NCBI GenBank assembly: GCA_037976565.1
Contig: CP137667.1
Location: 31,982,459-32,046,458, forward strand
Reading direction: 5' to 3'
DNA: 64,000 bases
From: Mesocentrotus franciscanus
Lineage: Eukaryota; Echinodermata; Echinoidea; Camarodonta; Strongylocentrotidae
Each line of letters opens with the position of its first letter. Within the stretch, counting starts at the first letter, position 1. Below, in pieces: positions 45,690 to 57,281 of the stretch. Below the pieces are notes generated by a model. The model worked only from the letters and a program-made list of their open reading frames with translations. It searched no databases and had not been told where the DNA came from. A program made the position numbers and the translations under genes.

Positions 45690-46913
45690 CTAATTTTCAT
45701 ATACATGTATGACCCTTTGATCTTTGACCTCATGACCCAAAAATCCAACCAGTTCATTGGCTCATCAATGGTAATCTGCAATGGGTTCTTGAGATGTGTA
45801 AGGCTCAGTGAAACAACACACAGAGGCGAACAAAAAATGAAATTGTTTAACAAAATAGCACTTGCTGTGTATATCACATTTATTAGATAGACCATTCCAT
45901 GCAAAATGCTATTTTAATTTGACGGAAAATGTTTGCTTCAGTATAGGACAGGAAAAGTCACAGGATATTTTTAATCATGTACTACAATATGTCTCAGAAT
46001 AATAATATAAAACTAACATTGGGAACAAATAAATACAACACAAACTAGATGGACCTTCGACTGCGCGCAGTCGAAAATGATGCCTCCGCCATAGCGCGAT
46101 TTTACAAACCAAAACAGAAGCAAATTTTAAAGTTCAAGTTTGATTGTAATCCATTAACAGGTTCTCAGAATATTGTGATAACAAACTATTTTTCATATAC
46201 ATGTATGACCCTTTGATCTTTGACCTTATGACCCTCAAATCTAATCAGTTCATTGGCTCTGCAAGATACAGTGCATACATGTACATGTCCTGAGTTTGAT
46301 AGTAATCCATCCGTCGGTTCTATTGATAATACGTTCACAAGCTTTTTTTGCATACATAATGAGCCCCATGACCTTTGAACTTTGACCTCGTGACCCCAAA
46401 ATCGAATTAGTTCATTGGCTCTGCAAGATATATACATGACATAAGTTTGGCGGGAATCCATCAATTGGTTCTTGAGATAAGCGATCACAAGCTATTTTTG
46501 CATACATAATGAGGCCTGTGACCTTTGACCTTGGACCTCGGGACCCCAAAATTTAATCAGCTCATTGGCTCTGCAAGATACATACATGACCAAAGTTTGG
46601 CGGGAATCCATCGATTGGTTCTTGAGATAAGGCGATCACAAGCTATTTTTGAATACATAATGAGCCTTGTGACCTTTGACCTTGGACCTCGTGCCCCCAA
46701 AATCTAATCAGATCATTGGCTCTGCAAGATACATACACGACCCAAGTTTGGCGGGAATCCATCAATCCGTTCTTGAGATAACGCGATCACGAGAACGGGA
46801 CGTAGACGTACGGACGAACGGACGTACGGACGGACGTACGGACGGACGTACGGACGGACGGACGGACAACCGAAACATAATGCCTCCGGCTACTTTGTAG
46901 CGGAGGCATAAAA
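45690..46913 (+). repeat. Satellite-bearing element, family II
   Basis: Monomers of about 150 bp (CATTGGCTCTGCAAGATACA at 46413, 46563, 46714) also contain TGACCTTTGACC, GTTTGGCGGGAATCCATC and TTCTTGAGATAA. It ends with a (GGAC/GTAC)n run and a GC hairpin TGCCTCCGGCTACTTTGTAG followed by CGGAGGCATAAAAA. A matching GATGCCTCCGCC lies near 46079. More family II monomers lie at 49470-49870. Confidence 0.8.
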
Positions 46914-48258
46914 ATATCTATTTATATCACTTTATGACATTGATGTGCAGATTCAATCTGAAAATTTCTCAAGAACGGTCAAAATATGGGGGAGTAGAAG
47001 TCAGGGAGGTGCTCAAAATAGCCCAGTTAAGTACGGGTTAAGTAACGGAACATATTTCAAGTGGTTCTTGACATATCATGACAAGTCCTATACATGTAGT
47101 CTGAATTTTCAAGTTGACCTCTATGACCTTTGACATACATGTACTCCAAAATCTCATCTGATCGTTTTCCTATGGTGATATATATACTATCCTTAAGTTT
47201 GAAGTTTAAAATCTCAAATGGTTCTTGAGATATCGCGATAACGAGCTGAAGACATGGAATTTCACAAGTTGACCTCTGTGACCCTTGACCTACATGCTCC
47301 AAAATCTAAACAGATCGTCTTCCTATGGTGATACATACTATCATTAAGTTTGAAGTGAAAATTCTCCAGTGGTTCTTGAGATATCGCGATAACGATCTCA
47401 ATGTATGGAATTTCATAAGTTGACCTCTGTGACCCTTGACCTTTGACCTACGTGCTCCAAAATCTAATCAGATTGTCTTCCTATGGTGATACACACTATC
47501 ATTAAGTTTGAAGTTTAAATCTCCAGTGGTTCTTGAGATATTATGATAATCTCAATGTATGGAATTTCATAAGTTGACCTCTGTGACCCTTGACCTTTGG
47601 CCTACGTGCTCCAAAATCTAATCAGATCGTCTTCCTATGGTGATACATACTATCCTTAAGTTTGAAGTTTTACATCTCCAGTGGTTCTTGAGATATCATA
47701 ACAATCTCAATGTATGGAATTTCATAAGTTGACCTCTATGACCCTTGACCTTTGACCTACGTGCTCCAAAATATAATCAGATTGTTTTCCTATAGTGATA
47801 CACACTATCACTAAGTTTGAAGTTTAAATCTCCAGTGGTTCTTGAGATATCATGATAACAATCTCAATGTATGGAATTTCATAAGTTGACCTCTGTGACC
47901 CTTGACCTTTGACATACGTGCTCCAAAATCTAATCAGATCGTCTTCCTATGGTGATACATACTATCCTTAAGTTTGAAGTTTAAATCTCAAATGGTTCTT
48001 GAGATATCGCTAACAAACTCAATACAAGGAATTTCATAAGTTGACCTCTGTGACCTGTGACCTTTGACCTACGTACTCCAAAATCTAATCAGATCGTCTT
48101 CCTATGGTGATAAATACTATTCCCGAGTCTTAAGTTTAAATCTTAAATGGTTCTTGAGATATTGTGATAACGGTCAAACGGGACGGACGTACGGACGTAC
48201 GGACGGACAACCCGAAAACATGATGCCTCCGGCACCACCTTCGGTGGCGGAGGCATAA
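46914..48258 (+). repeat. Satellite-bearing element, family III
   Basis: Monomers of about 155 bp (TATGGAATTTCATAAGTTGA at 47404, 47558, 47713, 47870) contain CCTTGACCTTTGACCTACGT, ATCAGATCGTCTTCCTATGG, GATACATACTATCCTTAAG and TTCTTGAGATATCG. It ends with GGACGGACGTACGG and a hairpin whose arms are ATGCCTCCGGCACCACC and GGTGGCGGAGGCAT. A lone, related monomer is at 19850-20010. Confidence 0.85.
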
Positions 48259-48419
48259 AAAGCCCCTGTGAGCCCTAAAAATAGCCCCCAAGGACATTTG
48301 TTTTCTAAATTAAAAGAAGTCAATGCAAAGCGTAGCATCCCCTCTCAGGGTCCAAATTGCCTATATACGTCAGAACAAGTTACCTCCATGAGACTATATA
48401 TACTATAATATTACTAGGC

Positions 48420-49411
48420 AAGGAAGTTAGCCACATTTTCACATATAGAATAAGGTATTTTCGCATACTTAATGAGCTATGACCTTTCACCTTTGACCTA
48501 CATACTCCGAAATCGAACATAGGCAGTGTTTTGATACCATGTACCTTCATATCAAATTTGATTAAAATCCGTCAAACATTACTAATGTTATCAAACGGAA
48601 ACCAGATTCGCATATTTAATGAGCTATGACCTTTGAACTTCATACTCCGAAAACAAACTTAGGCTGTGTTTTGATACCATGTACCTTCATATCAAATTTC
48701 ATTAAAATCCGTCAAACATTACTAAAGATATCGAACAGAAACCAGCTTCGCATATTTAATGAGCTATGACCTATGACCTACATACTCGGAAATTGAACTT
48801 AGGCTGTGTTTTGATACCATGTACCTTCATATCAAATTTGATTAAAATCCGTCAAACTGTATTTAAGTTATAAAACGGAAAACAGATTCGCATATTTAAT
48901 GAGCTATGACCTTTGACCTACATACTCCTAAATCGAACTAAGGCTGTGTTTTGATACCATGTACCTTCATATCAAATTTCATTAAAATCTGTCAAACATT
49001 ACTTAAGTTATCGATAGGAAACCAGATTTATATTTTTTTGCATATTTAATGAGCTATGACCTTTAACCTATGACCTACATACTCAAATCAAACTTAGCCT
49101 GTATTTTGATACCATGTACCTTCATATCAAACTTCATTAAAATCCGTCAATTATTACTAAAGTTATCGATCGGAAACCAGATGTGTATTTTTTCGCATAT
49201 TTAATGAGCAATGACCTTCGAATTTTGACCTACATACTCCAAAATCAAACTTAGCCTGTATTTTGATACCATGTACCTTCATATCAAACTTCATTAAAAT
49301 CCGTCAAACATTACTGAAGTTATCGATCGGAAACCAAATTTGTTACGGACGGACGGAAGGACGGCGGCGTTTCTATATCCCCTCCGACTTCGTCAGCGAG
49401 GGGATAAATAG
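48420..49411 (+). repeat. Satellite-bearing element, family IV
   Basis: Monomers of about 140-160 bp (AATGAGCTATGACC at 48471, 48618, 48758, 48898) contain GATACCATGTACCTTCATAT, CAAATTTGATTAAAATCCGT and AAGTTATCGA. It ends with ACGGACGGACGGAAGG and a hairpin with arms TATCCCCTCCGAC and GCGAGGGGATA. This is the same plan as families II and III with a different terminal hairpin. Confidence 0.85.
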
Positions 49412-49469
49412 CCCTTATGAAATAAAAGGTATTTGGGGTTTGGTAAGGCTGATAAATTGATACATTTTC

Positions 49470-49870
49470 AAAATAGAATCTGATCAGTTCATTGGCTCTG
49501 CAAGATCCATACATGTCCTGAGTCTGATTGTAATCCATGTCCATCGATTCTAATGATAATGCGTTCAAAAGCTATTTTTGGATACATAATGAGCCCCATG
49601 ACCTTTGACCCCATGAACCTTAAATCTAATCAGTTCATTGACTATGCAAGATACATGCAAACATGTCCTAAGTTTGATGGTCATCTGTCTATAGGTTCTA
49701 TCAATAATGCGATCACAAGCTATTCTTGCATACATGATGAGCCCCATGACCTTTGACCTTTGAGTCTTTGACCCCATAATCTAATCAGTTCATTGGCTTT
49801 GCAAGATACATACATGACCCAAGTTTGGCGGGAATCCATCGATCGGTTCTTAAGATTACTTGATCATGAT
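49470..49870 (+). repeat. Family II monomers, truncated
   Basis: About two and a half family II monomers (CATTGGCTCTGCAAGATCCA, TGACCTTTGACCCCATGA, GTTTGGCGGGAATCCATC) without the terminal hairpin. They continue directly into the 217-bp satellite. Confidence 0.7.
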
Positions 49871-49907
49871 CATCTATTTAACAGTACCCAGAGACGCAAA
49901 CTGTTTT

Positions 49908-51000
49908 AGCTCGGGATCCTCGACGGGCGCGTGCCGGGTTGTGAACATGTTTCCAAGGTAACAATGGTTGGCATGGTAGCCACCTGGCATGCTCCCGCCG
50001 ACTTTTACATGCATTTCAACATTAACGTGTGTTTTCACTGCCAATTAATCATGTGGTTTTTTCTTATTTTTAGTAATCTCTTGTAATTGGTCTTAAATGA
50101 ATCAGCCCTTTTTTATTTTTTATTAGCTCGGGATCCTCGAAGGGCGCGTGACGGGTTGTTGTACATGCCTCCAAGTTAACAATGGTTGGCATGGTAGCCA
50201 CCTGGCATGCTCCCACCGACTTTACCATGCATTCAGCATGAACTTGTGTATTCTCGTGCCCTTCAATAATGTGGTGTTTTCTTATTTTAGTAATTTCTTG
50301 TAATGGGCCTTTTTCGTGGTATGGCCGGGTTTGGTGCATGGGTCTTTGTGGGATGCCTTGGTGCAGGTTGTTTTGATCGCCTGGTGGGAGTGGTAGTGTT
50401 TATCGGGGTGCGAGCTGCGTATATTGGGTGTTGCTAGGTAGGTCAAGCCATAATGTTTGTCCTGCCTGGCAACGACTAGTGTGTGCGGTGCGGATTCTCT
50501 CTGTTGGGGTGCTGTTGTTCTTATCGGGTGGGTGGGGTGATTTGTATTGGGGCGCTTCGCAGGGGTTTGTGCTTTGGATGTGGTTGCATTGCGAAGATGG
50601 CCTTTTGGTTTTAATGAATCAGCCGTCTTTATTTAGCTCGGGATCCTCGACGGGCGCGTGCCGGGTTGTTGAACATGTTTCAAGGTGAACAACGGTTGGC
50701 ATGGTAGCCACCTGGCACGCGCCCGCCGACTTTTCCATGCATTACAACATGAACTTGTGTTTTCTCGTGCCCATTATCATGACTTTGTGATGTTTTCTAA
50801 TTTTAGTAATTTCTTGTAATTGGTCTTAAATGAATCAGCCCTTAATTGTTAGCTCGGGATCCTCGACGGGCGCGTGCCGGGTTGTTGAACGTGTTTCCAT
50901 GTTAAAAATGGTTGGCATGGTGGCCACCTGGCACGCGCCCGCCGACTTTTCCATGACACTTCCGTGCATTCAACATGCACTTGGGTCTTTGGATTTAGTC
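49908..51000 (+). repeat. 217-bp hairpin satellite, four copies
   Basis: Copies begin AGCTCGGGATCCTCGACGGG at 49908, 50125, 50635 and 50851. The regular spacing is 216-217 bp; the 510-bp gap holds a ~293-bp G/T-rich insertion at about 50307-50600. Each monomer contains GGGCGCGTGCC and, about 55 nt on, the inverse GGCACGCGCCC (perfect in copies 3 and 4), plus GGCATGGTAGCCACCTGGCA. The copies can therefore fold into GC-rich hairpins. No coding frame is convincing. Confidence 0.8.
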
Positions 51001-51275
51001 GCTTGTATTTTACCTTACCTTGTGTACTTTTCCTCCGAGCAGCAGCAGTGCAGCTGCCCTCCCAGTAACTTTTTTTAACCTTTTTTATATGCTATATACT
51101 TTCTCCCTCTTCCTTTCTCTCCTGACTCTCTCTCTCTTATCCTCCTCTCCTGACCCTCTCTTATCTTCATCTAATTCATCTCTTTCTCTCCCTCTCTCCT
51201 TTTCTTTCTGTCACTTTCCTTTCCTTTTTTCGCTTCTCGTTCCATTTCTCTCTCTAGTCTCTCTGTCTCTTTGAC

Positions 51276-53516
51276 TTGTCTGTAGAGATTGAAGCCGGGG
51301 GAGGGTGGGGGTCGGTTTATTCTTCTCTACTTCTTCCTTGTAGTCTTCTTCCCTTCACCCTTATATGTTATATGCATTTTGTATTATATTATAGTCAGGG
51401 GTGCGTCTTATAGACAGGTACAGGATATTTTGAGTCCTCAAAATGCTACTTTTAGTGGTTTTCGATAATCTCTGTGTCTCACCATAAAACTACATAATGC
51501 GAATGAAGAATAGGGTCTACTATTTGAAGTTAACCTACTTTTCTAATTTGAAGGGATAAGAGATTTTATTATGCCCCTTCGCATAGCACTCTGCCGGCAG
51601 AAGCTCTGCCAGCCAAAGCTCATCCGTGCCCAGTAGAACAACGGCATGGTCCCAGCTCACACACATACACACACACGGGATATCGACTCACCATTCAGAA
51701 ACTAGAACCAAACTAGCCTGCATGTATGTCCCAATTTCTGTTTGGACTCGGAGGAAGATTTGTCTGTCATCTTTAGTTTTAAAAACGACATTGTTACTAT
51801 TATTTTTATCAAGTTCACAAGCACCAATCGGCACCTTCATCTTCACCGAATGGGTTTTCTAACGTACTATGGTATCTGCAAAAAAGTATTGAAAAAAAAA
51901 GAAAGCATTTTTTTTTTGGGGGTCTTAAAAATAGGGGTGCGTCTAATACACAGGTGCGTCGTATACACAGAGATTTACGGGTACTAACTTCTCAAAACTA
52001 GGGGAAGATTCATTAAAAAAGGCTGGTTACTACAACTATATTGGAGATGGCGCATAGGCTGGATACTACAACTATATCGGAGGTGTGCGCATGCGCTGTT
52101 CGTATCAACGGCCGTGCGTGCATACCATATGCAAAATGCGTCATCGATCAGCTGTTGTTATGCTGTGGTTGCTGCAGTCCAGTAAACTCAATTGAGTATT
52201 ACAGTTGCAAGTTGCAGGCAACGTACTTCACGATATTTTCACAGTAGGCCTATACCCATACCAATTTATTTTTTAAAGTCATTGTTTGGCTCAATTTCGA
52301 CCGCACATCAGCACGTTTTACTTGCGACATTACAAAGACAAAACCAACGATGCTCAATCCATACACACCGAGTCCAGCGCAAACAGTACGTCCTGCACGT
52401 ACATGTATAACGGTACGTGGGACTACCCTTCAGCTCCCGCGAATGTTTTGCCATGGGTTCATAGATGACATTGCCTTCGATTTTTTCCAGAGATAACCGT
52501 GGGATAAACAATTATGAAAAGATATTTCAAGGTAAGCTTTGATATATTTTGATTTATCATTTACAAAGATATTGATCTGGCGTAATGACAGAAAACATGA
52601 AAAATACTGAAAAATATTTTCAGATAAAAACCCCCCCAAAATGGCACTTTGTTACGCTCAGTTTTTGCATATTAAAACAGGGTTTAACAACTAACTGCAA
52701 TATTTATGATTAGAACAACTCTTCTTCTTCAATTTGACATTTCAATCAATTCACTTGGTGGTTTCTAAAGCGAGATTTTACAGTTTAGCTGAGACTCTTT
52801 CGTACAGTCAGACCGCAGCGCGCGCGATAATGAGGCAAATCGGCTGGTTTCATTCAGATTCTCGTTGAGCGTAACTCCCCCAAATTATGCTCACGTGAAC
52901 TGCGAGATTTTCCACGAGATATTGCACATGTGAAAAGAATTGCATCGTGACGTCACACCAGAGCTTTCCTGTTTGCAGAATGGTTGGGTGAGTGTTTAGC
53001 AAATTCTGCTCTTGATTTTGATACTAAATTTGCCACTTTTAAAGAAAATTTTGGCTTAGAAAATCAACCGACAATAATGTGTAATTTTCTTTACATTTCT
53101 AGACCGTTTCCAGACATAACTTTGCATTTTGCTAGTTCCTGACCCGATTAAAATTCGTTTCTGCCAGCTTTTTCAATTTTCGGAAATTGCACGAGTTGGC
53201 GGTAAAGAATAATTGAAAATTCGATAGGGGCAAATTCCTTAAGTACATGTATTTTGCCTCTAAATGTTATGAAAAATCGGATTTCGCACCGGAAGTTGTG
53301 TGTTTGTTGATTACGTCTGTAATGAAAAAGCGCGCGGTTTTGTTCCAGTTTGTGTAGTCTCGCTTTGGCTTATCTCTAAGCACAGTACCACCCACTGATT
53401 TCTGTGTTGCAAATCGGTGTGTGACGGACGCGGGGCTCGGCTGCCTATTTCTTCTCAGTTCTTGTTCTTCTGACTTAGTCTGCCTCCTTCAATTGACTGA
53501 AGATTCTTGTAAACTC
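51276..53516. other. No gene seen; possible fragments of a small DNA transposon
   Basis: GGGGTGCGTCTTATAGACAGG at about 51400 and GGGGTGCGTCTAATACACAGG at about 51935 are direct copies of a motif seen at the ends of some pogo-like elements, but they are not inverted here. The rest (52000-53500) is unremarkable AT-rich DNA. Confidence 0.35.
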
Positions 53517-53930
53517 CCTAGTAAAAAATAAATAGGAAAAAAATAGAAAAAAAATAGGGAAAAAAGAAATGCAAAAATATATTTTTTTCCTATTTTTCTC
53601 GTCCCAAAAAAATCTATTTCAAATAGCATAGTTTTGGAACAAAAAATAGGAAAAAATAAAGCCACAAATAGTTTGAAATATATTTTTTCCTATTTTCTCG
53701 TCCCCCCAAAAATATATTTTAAATAGCATAGTTTTGGAACAAAAAATAGGAAAAAAATAAAGCCACAAATAGTTTTGAAATATATTTTTTTTCCTATTTT
53801 TTTTTGTTCCAAATCTGTGCTATTTGAAATATATTTTTTTTTGGACAAGAAAAATAGGAAAAAATATATTTTCCCTATTTTTTCTTCTATTTTCTTTGAA
53901 TTATATTTTAAACATATATATTTCAAACAT
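53517..53930. repeat. AT-rich TAGGAAAAA repeat with internal inversion
   Basis: Two direct ~110-bp copies (AATAGCATAGTTTTGGAACA at about 53622 and 53727) are followed by a partly inverted copy. Similar A-rich sequence recurs at 54240-54320 and 59330-59520. Apparent frames here are low-complexity artefacts. Confidence 0.7.
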
Positions 53931-54121
53931 ATTTCTTATTAAGAACTACAAGCCAAATATATTTAAAGCTATTTAAATTTTGTTGGAATACTATCATTTG
54001 ATTTCATTTAATTTGTTGATGATAAATGATTGCTGTACTATATTGTTTGGTAGCAATAAAAGCTCTGTCAAATTCTATTTTGTAGCACATTGTTGTACAA
54101 TATACACAATTACACATCAGG

Positions 54122-54144
54122 NNNNNNNNNNNNNNNNNNNNNNN
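54122..54144. other. Assembly gap (23 N)
   Basis: A run of N within AT-rich repeat sequence. The real gap size is unknown. Confidence 1.
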
Positions 54145-54320
54145 ACACATGTAGGTGTCATGCATGCATGTAAAAAAGTATTGGAAAAAAATCTAATGAT
54201 CGAATCCCCATCCACATACTGTCCCCTATATTCCCTACCCTAGTAAAAAAAAAAGAAGAAGAAGTAGGAATAACATAGGAAAAAATAGGGGGAAAGTACA
54301 TTTCTATCCTATTTTTCTGC

Positions 54321-55734
54321 TGCCAGATGTACAGTACAAGATAAATAAAATGCATACAAATTTTGATTACAGTTTGAAATGTTCGAACACTTTAATATTA
54401 CGTTAAAAAATATCAAATGCAATGAACATGTACACCCATATGGTGAATTAGAGCACCAAACAAACAAAAAAGCCGACAAAACTTCTAAAACATACATACT
54501 AAGATTACTAACAAAACTTTGCTAGCATTTTATTTAGATAATATTTGATTCAAAGGTAATACCGGTACATGTATCAGTAACTATTATATACATGAATATA
54601 GGCCTATATATCTCTGTCTAAATGCTGGCTGGCAAACTGATTGGCATATATACATGTATATATGTACCCGTCTTTAAATGATACAAATATTATGCAAATA
54701 TACTAATATAGTACTAATTTGTAGGTCTAAATGTAAGACATAACACAAGAAAGGAATTTTTTTCTTCCATTAAATTGCTAATCAATGGTAAAATTTGCAG
54801 ATAAATGTGGTTCACATGAATACCTCAATATTAAAAAGGAATGTACAATGCTAGCAAATCGATTGGCACATATATACATGTACCCCTTTATACAAATATA
54901 TTGTAAATCTTAATCTGAATGTAAGACAAATACACACAAAAAAATTATTTATAATATATATACATTTTTGCTAATAAAATACTTGTAAAACTGGCAGATA
55001 AATATGAACAAATATTGAACAGCTTATACATGACAATAAGTGTGACATAATACCAGTAGCAAGGCTATCTGGCAAGTTTCAATGAGATGACATGACAAAC
55101 ATAAACAGTCTTTAAAAAAATTCTTTAAAAATGTCTATAAATGCATTAGCCTAAAATGAATACATGTGAAGGCAAAAGGTATACATAAATAAGTTCACAT
55201 CTACTATAACAATGTAATACATGTAAGTGTTAATAGCACTGGCAACTAGGTATATCTGCCAAACATGAATAGTCTTCAGATGTGTTTAAAACATTAAATG
55301 AATACTTAGACAAAGCTATATTACTGTTACATGAATACACATCTATAAAATGTTACATAAAACTGGCATCATGCAACTACATAGTACATGTATACCAACA
55401 AGTGTCAATGAGCTGTCATGGCAAAAAGTGTAGAGAAACAAAGTTATACAAAAATATTCACACGCAGATACAGGATATATTAATTACGCTGTGAGGTAAT
55501 TCAATTTGTGTTCGTTGAGATTGCCCTGGTAAAAAGCTGTGTATTGTAGATTACTAGATTTATATCTCAGATTCATTCCAACCTAACACATGTTTGATTG
55601 TGGCAGGGCGAGGCGACCTGGAAGTACTTGCTGAATGTTTGTTGGTCGGCATTCTGTTCTGGTCCGGATCCGAGGAGGATATAAATGACCAATAAGAACG
55701 TTATCGCCGAGAGAGAGTGTTTGTTGCATCTAGA
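54321..55734. other. No gene seen
   Basis: AT-rich sequence with loosely repeated TACATGTA-containing segments (for example GCTGGCAAACTGATTGGCAT near 54623 and GCTAGCAAATCGATTGGCAC near 54850). Probably diverged repeats. Confidence 0.45.
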
Positions 55735-56140
55735 ACATTTTGGAATTGAGTCCCATCACATTGCAGTTGTGGGGAGGGACTATGCTTATATTACCCCTTT
55801 GGATTGCTTCCCAGAGTCTGGTTTTGAAGGTTTCAACCGAGTTGCAGGCAATGATGCTGGGGGGATAAATACCAGGCCCGAATGGTTCTTGGAAAGAAGG
55901 TGAGTCGATAGATATCCGTTTTGCATCTTATGTTAGAGAAGGAGATATTATGATGTCCCTTGAGTATCTTCTGGGGTTGAGTGATGTATTCAGGTCTGGG
56001 TATGGCTACTTGGTCTTTGATGGATTTGTAGAAGGCATTGTTCATTTGTTGGCATTTTGAAATGCTTTCCATTACAGATGAACAATAACCCAGTATGGGT
56101 CTCACACTCTCACCCATGTCTTGCATTTCCTTGATGTGTG
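55735..56140 (-). mobile_element. LINE ORF2 C-terminal fragment
   Basis: The minus-strand frame contains VAIPRPEYITQPQKILKGHH, then CKTDIYRLTFFPRTIRAW, which is the typical end of several animal LINE ORF2 proteins. It is followed by a frame-shifted tail ending near 55735. No tail or target-site duplication was identified, so the borders are approximate. Confidence 0.65.
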
Positions 56141-56685
56141 TTGGACAGTTCAGTCTTACAAATTATGACTGCATGTACACTAGAATACAACGGTGCCATG
56201 CAGTGCCACACAGTCCAAGTTGATGACTTTCCAGCAGCCGAAGCTAAGATACCCTGAAAAAATTAAAATTAAAAAATAAAAAAATAAGCAGGTTCTGGTT
56301 GTAGTATTCTATTATGCTTTCAAATCAAATCAACTATTAAGAATCAACTTTGCCATTCCATTTCCGTTAAAAATATGCAAGAAAATCTTACATTTATGAT
56401 TAAGGATGATTTATTGGCTTAGTTTATGAAATATCTACCTGTAAAATGCCTAAAAAGTGCAAAGAATTGCAAATCATTAAAAATGGGTGCAAGTCCTGTG
56501 TATGAATGGAGATGCTATTGCCACATGCGTTCACATGTCTGTACCAACTACCATGCGGCCAGTCCGCGCATGTGGCAGAATCTAGTCTACACTGCACTGC
56601 CTTAATTTGGTCAAACATATTTGTGAACGAGTAGGCCTACTCTAGTAGTATCTAGTAGTAGTAATTCCATTCTCTAATTAGATTC

Positions 56686-57272
56686 TAGACCGAAATTTCT
56701 GTCTCTTTCGTTCGTTAGCCTCTGATTTGGGTAGGGTCGGCTCCTCTCTTTACTAGAGACAGAAGCCGACCATAGGCGCTCCTGTGCAAACTCAGTGGTA
56801 CGGATCTGGCCACCAAATTCCGGCCAAACTTTTGGACTAAAATTTCACTTTAGCGGATTCATATCCGATGCATTTATTTTTGAAAATTAGGTCTATAGGC
56901 TAATATACATCGGTTCCAATTGTTACTGCGCATGCGCTGCAAAAATTTCAACACGAAGCGGAGTTCAATTTCGACGAAGAAAACCAGGAAAAAAGACCCT
57001 TAAATGCATCATACAGTAAATCTGGTAAGTGGAACCAATGTAGGCTATATTAATTAGCCTAGACCTAATTTTCAAAATAAATGCATCGGATATGAATCCG
57101 CTAAAGTGAAATTTTAGTCCAAAAGTTTGGCCGAATTTGGTGGCCAGATCCGTACCACCGGAGTTTGCACAGAAGGACGCCTACGGTAGGCTTCTGTCGA
57201 TCTCTAAAGAGAGGAGCCGACCCTACCCAAATCAGAGGCTAACGAACGAAAGAGACAGAAATTTTCGGTCTA
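56686..57272. mobile_element. Mutator-like foldback MITE with 9-bp target-site duplication
   Basis: A 587-bp palindrome with arms of about 230 bp. It starts TAGACCGAAATTTCTGTCTC and ends GAGACAGAAATTTTCGGTCTA with one extra base. The 9-mer ATTAGATTC flanks both sides (56677-56685 and 57273-57281). Long terminal inverted repeats with a 9-bp target duplication are the hallmark of MuDR/MULE transposons. The ~120-bp centre has no coding capacity. A related arm fragment is at 32865-32932. Confidence 0.85.
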
Positions 57273-57281
57273 ATTAGATTC

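Noticed and set aside
51396..51985. Pogo-like DNA transposon bounded by GGGGTGCGTCT motifs
   Set aside because: The motifs are in direct, not inverted, orientation and no transposase or target duplication was found.
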